Of a DNA stretch of 64,000 nt, positions 47,832 through 56,906 are shown one piece after another. Position numbers and translations under genes: made by a program. The DNA lies in assembly GCF_004769525.1 (NCBI RefSeq), contig NZ_RQFT01000011.1, forward strand, positions 372,001 to 436,000. The letters run 5' to 3'. The stretch's first letter is position 1; each line of letters starts with the position of its first letter. The notes beneath the pieces are model-generated. The model made no database searches and was not told where the DNA came from. It saw only the letters and a list, made by a program, of their open reading frames with translations. This stretch comes from Leptospira bouyouniensis (GTDB lineage Bacteria > Spirochaetota > Leptospiria > Leptospirales > Leptospiraceae).

Positions 47832-47911
47832 AATCACCTCTTATTCATTTCAGGATTTTTTTTCTAAGAAAGAACGCAAATATAAAACTTCAACTGTCGA
47901 TACTAAAGAAT

Positions 47912-49273
47912 ATGATCCATCCAAATTCTCCCTACAAACGAATCTGGGATCTATTTGTATTCTTATGTATCACGTACTTTGCGATTGAAGTACCAATTCG
48001 CCTTGTATTCCCTCACAAATTGACAGTTGGTGTCACCAATTTCGAAAGGTTTATCCAAATCATATTTGGTATCGATTTGGTATTAAATTTTTTCACCTCA
48101 ATCTTAAAAGACAGACTACTCATCCAAAACAAAAAAATTGTCGCAAAAACATATTTGAGATCTTGGTTTCTCATCGATTTTTTATCAGCCTTTCCTTTTG
48201 ATCTATTTGGTGGATTTTTCTTCGAATACTTTGGAGTGACAGATAGTTTAAAAATATTAAGATTATTAAGGTCTGTCAGGGTTTTTGAACTTTTTAAATC
48301 TCTTCGTATGCTTGCACTCGGTGCCGATTCCGAAGACCGATTTAAACTCATTGAAGTCATCAACCCGATGACATTTCGATTGATATTCTTTGTGTATTGG
48401 ACCTCACTCTTTGCTCACTGGGTTGCTTGTGGTTGGATTTATTTGAGTCCTGAATTTTTAACCGACAAAGATATGGTGACTCGTTATATCAGGTCCTTGT
48501 ATTGGTCTGTCACAACTCTCACAACAATTGGATATGGTGACATCACACCTACGACGAACCCACAAACTATTTATACAATGGGAGTTATGATTCTTGGAGT
48601 TGGTATTTATGGGTATGTGATAGGAAATATTTCAACTTTACTTTCTAATTTAGATATCTCACGAGTTACCTTCCAAGAAAAACTAAACACAATCAATTCC
48701 TTTATCAAATACAAAAAGTTACCACCACAACTTGCCAATCGAATTCGGTCTTATTATATTAATTTATGGGAAAACAAACACGGAATTGATGAAAAAGAAA
48801 TCTGGGACCAACTTCCCTCTGGTATCAAAATTGATGTTTCGATGTTCTTACATAACCATCTCATTTCTGTGGTTCCATTTTTTAAACATGCACCAGAAGA
48901 ATTGAAACGGGAAGTTGTATTAGAATTAAAACCTGCTTATTATATGAAAGGAGATGTGATATTCAGAGAAGGTGACGTGCCACACAATATGTATTTTTTA
49001 TCCAAAGGGCATGTGGAGGTGATCAAAGAAAAAACAGGGGAACTACTCGCAACTCTCAATTCAGGATCCTTTTTTGGAGAGATGAGTTTGATTGATGATT
49101 CTCTTCGCACAGCAACAATTCGAGCAGGTTCCTATTGTGATGTTTATACTTTGAGTAAAGATGCTTTTAATGAAATTCTACGACACCATCCAAGTTTTGC
49201 AAAACACATCCAAGTGATTGCGTTGGAAAGAAAACAACACCAATCAAGTTTCAAAACCACAGAAGAACTTTAA
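47912..49273 (+). CDS. Voltage-gated K+ channel with cyclic nucleotide-binding domain
   Basis: A 453-residue channel. Six TM helices lie in about 15-245, with an S4-like segment LRLLRSVRVFELFKSLRML carrying spaced Arg/Lys. The pore filter TTIGYGD is near 204-210. A C-linker precedes a CNBD (about 325-445) with VIFREGDVPHNMYFLSKGHVEV and GSFFGEMSLIDDSLRTATIRA, where the Glu and Arg would bind cNMP. The combination matches eukaryote-like HCN/KAT and bacterial CNG channels. The GYG filter predicts K+ selectivity. Confidence 0.92.
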   Translation: MIHPNSPYKRIWDLFVFLCITYFAIEVPIRLVFPHKLTVGVTNFERFIQIIFGIDLVLNFFTSILKDRLLIQNKKIVAKTYLRSWFLIDFLSAFPFDLFGGFFFEYFGVTDSLKILRLLRSVRVFELFKSLRMLALGADSEDRFKLIEVINPMTFRLIFFVYWTSLFAHWVACGWIYLSPEFLTDKDMVTRYIRSLYWSVTTLTTIGYGDITPTTNPQTIYTMGVMILGVGIYGYVIGNISTLLSNLDISRVTFQEKLNTINSFIKYKKLPPQLANRIRSYYINLWENKHGIDEKEIWDQLPSGIKIDVSMFLHNHLISVVPFFKHAPEELKREVVLELKPAYYMKGDVIFREGDVPHNMYFLSKGHVEVIKEKTGELLATLNSGSFFGEMSLIDDSLRTATIRAGSYCDVYTLSKDAFNEILRHHPSFAKHIQVIALERKQHQSSFKTTEEL

Positions 49274-49292
49274 TGTCAAATTAAAGTAAGGA

Positions 49293-50066
49293 TTATAATC
49301 GAATATTAACAATCGAATTTTCTGGATCAATTAATGCAATGGTTTCATCTGCCAAACGATCAAATGCATGCCAAGCATTTGTATCTTTTTTCAGTGGTTC
49401 TTGTTTTTCCGTTTTCACTTTGATGGATTCCGATTTTGGAATCTCTCCCAGTGTTGGTATTTCTTCAATCGATTTCAATTTTTCCAATAATTCCCTATGT
49501 TTTTTCGACTGACCAAACCAAGAAGGAACAAAAGCAATTTTTTTCTTTTGGCTAAACACAGTTTCTGTTTGTGAAATTTCATCGAGAAGTAGGTTCACTG
49601 CTCGGATCGTCCATTTGCTTGGAGTCACAGGAATCAATACCAATTCGGAATTATAAATGGCTGTGGTAAGTTCGTGTTTGGCAGAACCCGGTGTATCAAT
49701 GATGACAAATTGGTATTCTTTTCGTACTTCTTCTAAAGCTCGTTTGAACTGAAGGCAAAGGCTTGTGGAATCTGGATTATATTTTGTCAGTTTTGCCAAA
49801 CTAAGGGTGGAGGGTAAGACATCAAAGTGTTTGGTTTTTCGAATGCAGTCAGAAATTTTTTTCATTCCGAGAAGGACACTCATGACATTCGATTCTTCTA
49901 ACGCCGTTAAATCCAAATCTGGGAGCGAAAAATCAGTTAAGTCACCTTGCATATCCATATCGACAATTAATGTTTTCCCCCGACGTGCCAAAGCGCAGGC
50001 CAAATGGGCAGCAGTTGTGGACTTACCACTCCCTCCTTTGATATTGGATACTGAAATCACCTTCAT
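49293..50066 (-). CDS. Orphan ParA-family ATPase
   Basis: A 257-residue ParA/MinD-type ATPase from ATG 50066; a GTG 36 bp upstream is in frame but gives an atypical N-terminus. The deviant Walker A NIKGGSGKSTTAAHLA starts near residue 8. LIVDMDMQGDLTDFSL follows, and FVIIDTPGSAKHELTTAIY is the Walker B region. No parB or parS-like repeat is seen, so it may position a cell component other than the chromosome origin. It faces a YopX-domain gene across a 95-bp divergent gap. Confidence 0.88.
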   Translation of the reverse strand: MKVISVSNIKGGSGKSTTAAHLACALARRGKTLIVDMDMQGDLTDFSLPDLDLTALEESNVMSVLLGMKKISDCIRKTKHFDVLPSTLSLAKLTKYNPDSTSLCLQFKRALEEVRKEYQFVIIDTPGSAKHELTTAIYNSELVLIPVTPSKWTIRAVNLLLDEISQTETVFSQKKKIAFVPSWFGQSKKHRELLEKLKSIEEIPTLGEIPKSESIKVKTEKQEPLKKDTNAWHAFDRLADETIALIDPENSIVNIRL

Positions 50067-50161
50067 GGGGTAAAGATTCACCAGAATTCTTCCATTGACC
50101 ACCGATTTTTTTTTGAAATATCCTTGGAAAGGACTTCGACCTACTTAAATTGGTTCCTGTT

Positions 50162-50542
50162 ATGGCATTCACAATTCGATTCCGTGTTTGGGACAAACAA
50201 GAGAAGGAATTTACCCAAAAAGGGTTTAGTCTTACTTTAGATGGCAAGTTACTAAAGTTTGGCCAACCGATTTCAAATGAAGACAATTACATAGTCAATT
50301 GTTTCACAGGACTTAAAGACAAATACGATAAAGAATTATATGAAGAAGATATCATAGAACATACTGTAGCAAAAGGTGGAAATTTAACCCAACATACAGG
50401 TATTATACGGTATAATACAGAACATGGGGCATTTTATTTAGAAAATGGACCACCTCTTTTACAATTGTTTTCGATTCGGAAAGTTGGCAACCCATATGAA
50501 AATCCAATTCTTTTTGACTTGTATCTAAAAAGTAAATCTTGA
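50162..50542 (+). CDS. YopX-domain protein
   Basis: A 126-residue protein from ATG 50162 (a TTG four codons upstream is in frame). FRVWDKQEKEFT at the N-terminus and NCFTGLKDKYDKELYEEDII in the middle match the YopX family, usually found in phages and phage-derived islands. The function is unknown. No phage genes are nearby. Its stop overlaps the start of the next gene by 4 bp (TTGA). Confidence 0.8.
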   Translation: MAFTIRFRVWDKQEKEFTQKGFSLTLDGKLLKFGQPISNEDNYIVNCFTGLKDKYDKELYEEDIIEHTVAKGGNLTQHTGIIRYNTEHGAFYLENGPPLLQLFSIRKVGNPYENPILFDLYLKSKS

Positions 50543-52020
50543 TCCTTTTTCGAATTGTATCTCTTTTTATCCTACTTTTCACAATTCCTTTAGAAGCGAG
50601 TTCTCTTCTAGAGGATTATTGGGAATCAATCCAAAAAACAAAAGAGAAGTTTGAATTAGATGATTTTAGTCCTAAACGATTTCAATTTGGTTTTTCCAAT
50701 AACGCACCAACCGTAATCCATAAAGAAGCTTTAAATCATGAAGTTTTTTGGTTTTGCCAGAATTATATCCAAAAATACCATACCAATTTTCCATACCCTA
50801 GATTAAAAGAAGACATACGATCTCACCTAACCGATCTTTATGGAGACGTTTCACAAAATTTTCTAAGTGGAAAAACTAGTTTTACCTGTTTTACAGGTTG
50901 GAAAAATGGAAGTTCTTTGTTAAAAATTCACTTCTTTTTAAATGAGGATGAATTTTTCCCATTTCGTTATGACCATTACAATCAAAATGGACAACTTTAT
51001 CTGACAGAAGAAGATGAAACAAAAAACGGTAAAAAGGATAGTTTTACCTATTATAGTTCAAGTGGTTGTCCCAAAGAAATAACAAAAGATAAAAATGATT
51101 TTGGTGACATTGATGAATGGTGGTATTTCCAAAACTGTAAATTAATTAGAATAGAATATGATTCCAATGAAAATGGATTTAAAGAAAGGATTTGTTATTA
51201 TGAAAATAACAAAGAGTCATATTGTGAAGGAGTTGGAGAAAAGGAAGAACGAGAAGCAATCTTATTCGAATCGCAAGAAAAATGGAAAGAGGCATTGAAA
51301 TCCTATCGAAAATCACTCGTTGAATACAAAAAAGAAGTCCCTAATGGCACACTCCGAACCTGTTCTTTACTTAAAAAAATTGCCAATATTGAATACAATG
51401 AAAAAGAATTTACCTCATTTACAAAAACTTTAGATGAATTTTTTTCATACCGCGTTTGTGAATCGGAATCTTTAGATGTATTATTGTACAAATCATATTA
51501 TTATTTGTATGTTTTGAATGATTATCAATCTGCTAAAGAAAGTTATAAAAAAACTGCTGAGATTTATCGAAAGGTAAACGGGGAAATCAGCCCAGAAATT
51601 TCCTTAAATTTGGCTTATGCTTACCTCATGGCTAAAGAACCTAAATCATGTTTGGCGAGTATGGAAAAATTAAATTACCGTAGGCTTATGCCCTACCCTC
51701 GTTTTTTTCTATTCTACTATAGAGGATCTTGTGAAATGAGTTTAGGTTTATTTGAAGATGCGTATGTAAATTTAAAACGAGCACAAATATTAGGTGGTGA
51801 AAAGGTATTTTTACCAATCGTGTATTACAAATTGGCTCGGGTTTCCTTTGCCACAAAAAGAGACAGTGAAGGAAAACTCTGGACCGAACAAGCCCTCTAC
51901 TTAGATTTAGATCTCTTCCAGAAAATGGAAACAGATCCCATCTTTGCCAATTTTTTAGATTCACCCAGTGGCAAATCTTATAAAAGAAAATATTACTTGA
52001 ATAAAGTACAAAAACAATGA
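50539..52020 (+). CDS. Secreted protein with TPR-like C-terminal half
   Basis: A 493-residue protein starting at TTG 50539, overlapping the YopX gene stop. It has a signal peptide (LFILLFTIPLEASS). About 130-240 contains short repeated motifs such as YNQNGQLYLTEEDETKNGKKD and DSNENGFKERICYYENNK, typical of MORN-like/'D-x-N-x-x-G' beta repeats that may bind Ca2+. About 245-490 is helical with TPR-like units (ESQEKWKEALKSYRKSLVEY, YQSAKESYKKTAEIYRKVNG). No clear family. Expected to act in the periplasm. Confidence 0.75.
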   Translation: MILFRIVSLFILLFTIPLEASSLLEDYWESIQKTKEKFELDDFSPKRFQFGFSNNAPTVIHKEALNHEVFWFCQNYIQKYHTNFPYPRLKEDIRSHLTDLYGDVSQNFLSGKTSFTCFTGWKNGSSLLKIHFFLNEDEFFPFRYDHYNQNGQLYLTEEDETKNGKKDSFTYYSSSGCPKEITKDKNDFGDIDEWWYFQNCKLIRIEYDSNENGFKERICYYENNKESYCEGVGEKEEREAILFESQEKWKEALKSYRKSLVEYKKEVPNGTLRTCSLLKKIANIEYNEKEFTSFTKTLDEFFSYRVCESESLDVLLYKSYYYLYVLNDYQSAKESYKKTAEIYRKVNGEISPEISLNLAYAYLMAKEPKSCLASMEKLNYRRLMPYPRFFLFYYRGSCEMSLGLFEDAYVNLKRAQILGGEKVFLPIVYYKLARVSFATKRDSEGKLWTEQALYLDLDLFQKMETDPIFANFLDSPSGKSYKRKYYLNKVQKQ

Positions 52021-52052
52021 GAGTTTATCTCCTACGGAGATAGATTCTATTC

Positions 52053-53927
52053 ATGAAAAATTTTACAACGCTGAATGATGTTTTTTATTATGCGAAAAAA
52101 ACCTATGGTTCTAAAGAGATGTTCTTTGCGAAGGATTCCTCTAAAAATTTCAAAGGACGTACCTTTTCTGACATCTTTCACGAAGCTGAAAATTTAGCCT
52201 TATCCTTGTTACAAATGGGATTACAGCCAGGAGACCGGATCGGGCTTATGGCAGACAACAGAACCGAATGGGCAATCGCTGACATTGCTACCTTGTTAAA
52301 TGGTGCTGTGAATGTGCCACGTGGATCAGATTCTACTGCCCAAGAAATAGAATACATCTTAAGTCATTCTGAAAGTAAATATTGTTTCGTGGAACACGAA
52401 AAACTTTACGATTCCTTAAAACCAATATTGAACAATACAAAAGTGGAAAAGGTGATCATTTTAGATCCATCCTATATCGCAAAAGATTCGTTTGTTATTA
52501 ATTTATCAACTTTGATCAAAGATGGAGAATCTCTCAGAAAAAACCTCCCATCTTTAGAACTTAGATCCAAACAAGTCAAACCAGATGATTTGTTTACGAT
52601 CATTTACACATCGGGAACCACAGGCATGCCAAAAGGTGTTATGCTCAGCCATCAAAACATGGTTTATAATGTCGTTAAAGTGCCGCCAAGAGTAGGATTA
52701 AAATCAAATGATCGGACTCTATCAATCCTTCCAGTTTGGCATATTTTTGAACGTGCCATCGATTATGCAATCATCGCGGAAGGGGCATCGATTGCATATA
52801 CGAACATCCGAGATCTAAGAGATGATTTCCAAAAAATCAAACCAACCTTTATGGCTTCTGCACCTAGACTTTGGGAAAATTTATATTTAGGAATCAAACA
52901 AAAGTTAGAAAAAGCTCCTGAGAATAAAAAGAAACTTTTTGATTTTGCATATGATATTTGTAAGAAGTTTAAAGATGGTCAAGATTACTTAGCTGGTAAC
53001 AAATTATTAACAAAAGAAGAATCTCCATTTGAAAGAATGAAAAACACAACCATTTCAATTGGATACGTTTTGAATTTATTTTTACTAGCGAAAGTATTAG
53101 ACGGACTCGTATTTTCAAAAATTAGAGATGTGTTAGGTGGTCATTTAACAGGAACTATTTCTGGTGGAGGTGCTTTACCTTCTCATGTTGATGAATTTTT
53201 TAACGTTATCGGCATTCCTGTGTATGAGGGTTATGGAATGACAGAATGTGCTCCTATTATCTCTGTCCGGTCCGTCGGGCATGTTGTCCAAGGTTCCGTT
53301 GGAAAATGGCCAGATGGCACTGCTGTCAGGATCGTCAACGAACAAGGTGAGTCGGTTCCAAGAGGGAAAATGGGTGTCATCCACGCCAAAGGTCCACAAG
53401 TCATGAAAGGGTATTACAAAAACGAAGAAGCTACTAAAAAAGCAATTGTTGATGGTTGGATGAATACCGGTGATTTGGGTTTTATTTCCTTTAATGATAC
53501 CTTGTCAGTGCGAGGTCGTGTCAAAGATACCATTGTCCTTCTCGGTGGCGAAAATGTAGAACCCGTTCCAATCGAAAATCTACTTTTAGAAAATGCTTTG
53601 ATCAACCAGGTGATTGTCGTGGGACAAGATCAAAAATCATTGACTGCACTGATTTGGCCCGATAAGGAAAGAATGAAAGAAGCAGGTCTACAATGGAAAG
53701 AAGGAGAAGATCTCAATCAAAACAAAGATATAAGAGCCTTTTACCAAAATATCGTCAAAAAACAAATCTCTTCTGAAAATGGATTCAAATCATTTGAAAA
53801 ATTGTCAGACTTTCGATTTTTACCGAAAGCAATGGAAGTTGGTGATGAACTCACCAACCTATTCAAAATGAAACGTAATATCATCCACGACAAATACAAA
53901 GATTTGATCAAATCGATGTACAACTAA
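52053..53927 (+). CDS. Long-chain fatty acid--CoA ligase / AMP-binding protein
   Basis: A 624-residue ANL-superfamily enzyme with the P-loop-like FTIIYTSGTTGMPKGVMLSH, YEGYGMTECAPIIS and GWMNTGDLGFI, the last containing the conserved Asp. A C-terminal lid follows with KDTIVLLGGENVEPVPIE, where Asn-Val-Glu-Pro is typical of the LACS/FACL15-type group. The Lys of the lid is less clear. It activates fatty acids with ATP and CoA. It overlaps the convergent pepN gene by 4 bp. Confidence 0.92.
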   Translation: MKNFTTLNDVFYYAKKTYGSKEMFFAKDSSKNFKGRTFSDIFHEAENLALSLLQMGLQPGDRIGLMADNRTEWAIADIATLLNGAVNVPRGSDSTAQEIEYILSHSESKYCFVEHEKLYDSLKPILNNTKVEKVIILDPSYIAKDSFVINLSTLIKDGESLRKNLPSLELRSKQVKPDDLFTIIYTSGTTGMPKGVMLSHQNMVYNVVKVPPRVGLKSNDRTLSILPVWHIFERAIDYAIIAEGASIAYTNIRDLRDDFQKIKPTFMASAPRLWENLYLGIKQKLEKAPENKKKLFDFAYDICKKFKDGQDYLAGNKLLTKEESPFERMKNTTISIGYVLNLFLLAKVLDGLVFSKIRDVLGGHLTGTISGGGALPSHVDEFFNVIGIPVYEGYGMTECAPIISVRSVGHVVQGSVGKWPDGTAVRIVNEQGESVPRGKMGVIHAKGPQVMKGYYKNEEATKKAIVDGWMNTGDLGFISFNDTLSVRGRVKDTIVLLGGENVEPVPIENLLLENALINQVIVVGQDQKSLTALIWPDKERMKEAGLQWKEGEDLNQNKDIRAFYQNIVKKQISSENGFKSFEKLSDFRFLPKAMEVGDELTNLFKMKRNIIHDKYKDLIKSMYN

Positions 53928-56503
53928 AGAGAGTTAACGATTTTTTCTGTTACCTCCCTTAAGTCTTTTGAAAGATTGGGGAGGTTTTGTATTTCTTCTA
54001 ATTCACGTTTGGCGATATTTGGTAAATCTCCTTTTTGTTTGGAAGCTGCCGAAAATAACTTGGCAAGACCTGCAGCCACTTGTGGATTGATTCCATTCAA
54101 TCGTTTGATCCTTTCTGCTATGATTTGGTATCCGATCCCAGTTTTATCATGAAAGGATAGAGGATTTCTTGCATAACTAAAGTACAATGATCTTACCTTA
54201 TTGGGATTTTTTAGATTAAATTTAGGATGGAGTTCCAAGGTTTCCAATATTTTAGATTTGTTTTCTCCAAATCCAACTTGTGCAGCAAACCAACTATCTA
54301 GAACCAATGCATCGTGTTTCCAATGATCATAAAATAAAGTTACAACATTTTCTTTTGCCTTGGATTCAATTTCAATTAAATATCTTAAAGCTGATATTTC
54401 TTCACTCATATGTTTTGCTTCTCTTTGTTGAGCAATCGCAAGCCCTTCAAATTTGGAAGTTGGATCATGTAATAAATAATAAAGGGATGTATTTTTTAAC
54501 CTACGTTTTCCAATCTCCTCCTTGGTTTGGATGGGAATCGTTTTACGATTTTCTTCATACAAATATTGAAATTCCTTTGAAAACTGAGCCGATATGGTTT
54601 TGATTGCATCCTTTCGATAAGTTTCTAATTTTAAATAATCATAACACTGTAACTGTTCACTCATTTGGCTTAATGAAGGGAAACTAAGAAAAAAACTAAA
54701 ATAAGTTTTGTCCCAGTCTTTCTTAAAACAAGATCGAAGTGTATCGATTATAATTGAGAATCGTTCGGATTTCCCATTTTGGATCAAATCATCCATCCAA
54801 GAAAAAATTAAGTTTTGAAAGTTAAAAAACCTAGATACTCCATCTGGTTCATTTTCTGCCAAAATTTGGATTTCCTCAATTGGCATTGTTGATTCGAGTG
54901 ATACAGGGCTCGATAAACCTCGAAATAAAGAAAGAATTGGTTTTGCATACGAAGGCCCGTACCCACACAACCTTATCTCATCTACTTTCCCTTCTTGGAT
55001 TCGTTTTCCTTCTGATAGAATTTTGCCATCGGAACCAAAGGCTGCATAAGAATTCACAAAAATAAGAGGAAGTGCATCCGAATCTCGATCAGTAATCGTA
55101 AACACCCATTCTTTTGTAGTTTCATCGAAGTGATCTTTGACTTGGATTTTTGGTGTCCCGCTGCGGTGGTACCAATTTCTAAGTAGTGGGATTGGTTTAC
55201 CGAAGGCTCTTTCCATTGAAGAAATAAATTCTTCGAACGTTACCCCTTGTCCGTCATAACGTGTTAGATAGTCGATTAGTCCTTTTTTGAAATTCTCTCT
55301 TCCTAAAATTTCAGATACCAAACGAATCACTTCTGCGCCTTTTTCGTATACAGTGACTGTATAAAAATTATTCATTTCAGTATATGATTTTGGCACAATA
55401 GGATGAGACATGGGACCTTGGTCTTCTGGGAATTGGTGTTCTTTTAAAAACAAAATATCTTTGATTCTTTTGACATCGGGATCCGTCATATCTTCTGTAA
55501 ACCATTGGTCACGAAACACGGTGAGTCCTTCTTTGAGTGTTAAATTGAACCAATTTCGTAATGTTACACGATTGCCAGTCCAATTGTGAAAGTATTCATG
55601 ACCAATGACTGCCATAATGGATTCAAAAGTTTCGTCTGTGGCAGATTTTTTATCAGCTAATACTAGTTTTGCATTAAATAGATTTAATCCTTTATTTTCC
55701 ATTGCTCCCATATTAAAATCTTCAACAGCAACGATCATAAACAAATCCAAATCATATTCTAACCCAAACGTATCTTCATCCCATTTCATTGCTTTTTTTA
55801 GAGAATCAAAAGCAAAGTTAACTTTATTTTCATTCCCCTTTTCGACAAAAATTTTAAGTGTAACCTTCTTTGCCGATTTGGTAATAAATTCGTCATTTGT
55901 TTCGACTAATTCTCCAGCAACTAATGCAAATAAGTAAGTCGGTTTAGGAAAAGGATCTTCCCAATCCACTTCTTTTTTTCCATCGGGAAGGTTTCGTTCT
56001 GTGATAAAATTCCCATTTGATAACATAACAGGAAAGAAACTTGGGTCACCAGAAATGGTTACAAAAAAACGCATCATATTATCCGGTCGGTCGATTGAAT
56101 ATACAATCTTACGGAATCCTTCTGGTTCATTTTGAGTGCATAACATAGAACCTGACTTGTACAAACCTTCTAATGATGTATTTTTAGAAGGACAGATTCG
56201 GTTTTCAATTGTGAGATGAAAATTTGCACCAGGTGGATGGAAAACAACGAGTCCTAATTCGCTGATTTCATATTCGGATGGATCGGCTATCGTTCCATTC
56301 AGTCGCAAAGACAAAAATTCAAGATTTTCGCCATTCAAAAACAAAGGACCTAGGGATTCCCCATTTAATTTTACTTCATAGTCAGCTCTGACAACTGTGA
56401 GGTGAGGGTCTAAATCAAAACGTAAATGCACCTTTGGAGTGGACCAAAGGTTTGGGGAATAATCTTCTATTTTATGAACAGGAGAGGAAGAGGATGATGT
56501 CAT
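53924..56503 (-). CDS. pepN: Aminopeptidase N (M1 family)
   Basis: An 859-residue zinc aminopeptidase with GAMEN at 266-270 (substrate binding), HEYFH at 302-306 and the third ligand Glu325 in LKEGLTVF. The SGTPKIQV region and the DUF3458-type C-terminal half are those of the E. coli PepN subgroup. It acts in the cytoplasm on peptide N-termini. The AAGGAGG before the ATG sits unusually close to it, and no alternative ATG is present. Confidence 0.95.
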   Translation of the reverse strand: MTSSSSSPVHKIEDYSPNLWSTPKVHLRFDLDPHLTVVRADYEVKLNGESLGPLFLNGENLEFLSLRLNGTIADPSEYEISELGLVVFHPPGANFHLTIENRICPSKNTSLEGLYKSGSMLCTQNEPEGFRKIVYSIDRPDNMMRFFVTISGDPSFFPVMLSNGNFITERNLPDGKKEVDWEDPFPKPTYLFALVAGELVETNDEFITKSAKKVTLKIFVEKGNENKVNFAFDSLKKAMKWDEDTFGLEYDLDLFMIVAVEDFNMGAMENKGLNLFNAKLVLADKKSATDETFESIMAVIGHEYFHNWTGNRVTLRNWFNLTLKEGLTVFRDQWFTEDMTDPDVKRIKDILFLKEHQFPEDQGPMSHPIVPKSYTEMNNFYTVTVYEKGAEVIRLVSEILGRENFKKGLIDYLTRYDGQGVTFEEFISSMERAFGKPIPLLRNWYHRSGTPKIQVKDHFDETTKEWVFTITDRDSDALPLIFVNSYAAFGSDGKILSEGKRIQEGKVDEIRLCGYGPSYAKPILSLFRGLSSPVSLESTMPIEEIQILAENEPDGVSRFFNFQNLIFSWMDDLIQNGKSERFSIIIDTLRSCFKKDWDKTYFSFFLSFPSLSQMSEQLQCYDYLKLETYRKDAIKTISAQFSKEFQYLYEENRKTIPIQTKEEIGKRRLKNTSLYYLLHDPTSKFEGLAIAQQREAKHMSEEISALRYLIEIESKAKENVVTLFYDHWKHDALVLDSWFAAQVGFGENKSKILETLELHPKFNLKNPNKVRSLYFSYARNPLSFHDKTGIGYQIIAERIKRLNGINPQVAAGLAKLFSAASKQKGDLPNIAKRELEEIQNLPNLSKDLREVTEKIVNSL

Positions 56504-56544
56504 CCTCCTTCTTTATTTGGTAGTCTTAGTAAGAAAAGTGAATT

Positions 56545-56814
56545 TTAGTTCTGTTTTTCTTTTCTTTTGTCCTCTGCAAATGTAACTTTTAGGTTTCGGC
56601 CATCGATTGGTTGGCCATTCATTTGTGCCACAGCTTCTTCCGCTTCACTTGGATCTGCGTAAGTAATGAATGCAAAGCCTCTAAAATTACCTGTTTCTCG
56701 GTCATGTATCATTTTCAAATCTTGGATCACTCCATACACTGAAAAAATTTGCCTGATATTCTCTTCCTTTAGGGAAAATTTTAGATTCCCCACATAAATT
56801 TTATTTGAAACCAT
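56545..56814 (-). CDS. RRM-domain RNA-binding protein
   Basis: An 89-residue protein from ATG 56814 with AGAGGACAGGA upstream. It is essentially one RNA recognition motif: RNP2 KIYVGNLKFS at the start, RNP1 RGFAFITYAD near residue 49, and GRNLKVTFAE at the end, followed by a Lys-rich tail. Single-RRM proteins of this kind occur in cyanobacteria and spirochaetes and often behave as RNA chaperones. It is 41 bp upstream of pepN. Confidence 0.92.
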   Translation of the reverse strand: MVSNKIYVGNLKFSLKEENIRQIFSVYGVIQDLKMIHDRETGNFRGFAFITYADPSEAEEAVAQMNGQPIDGRNLKVTFAEDKRKEKQN

Positions 56815-56906
56815 TCCTGTCCTCTTAAAAAGAAATGCATGCCCCAAGATCCTTGGAACGGCTTGATTAGATAGAATTCGGAGAAATTGTCAACTGGAAA
56901 TAATTC

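Noticed and set aside
50101..50542. A prophage or mobile island around the YopX-domain gene.
   Set aside because: No integrase, terminase, structural genes, tRNA end or flanking repeats are present; flanking genes are housekeeping types.
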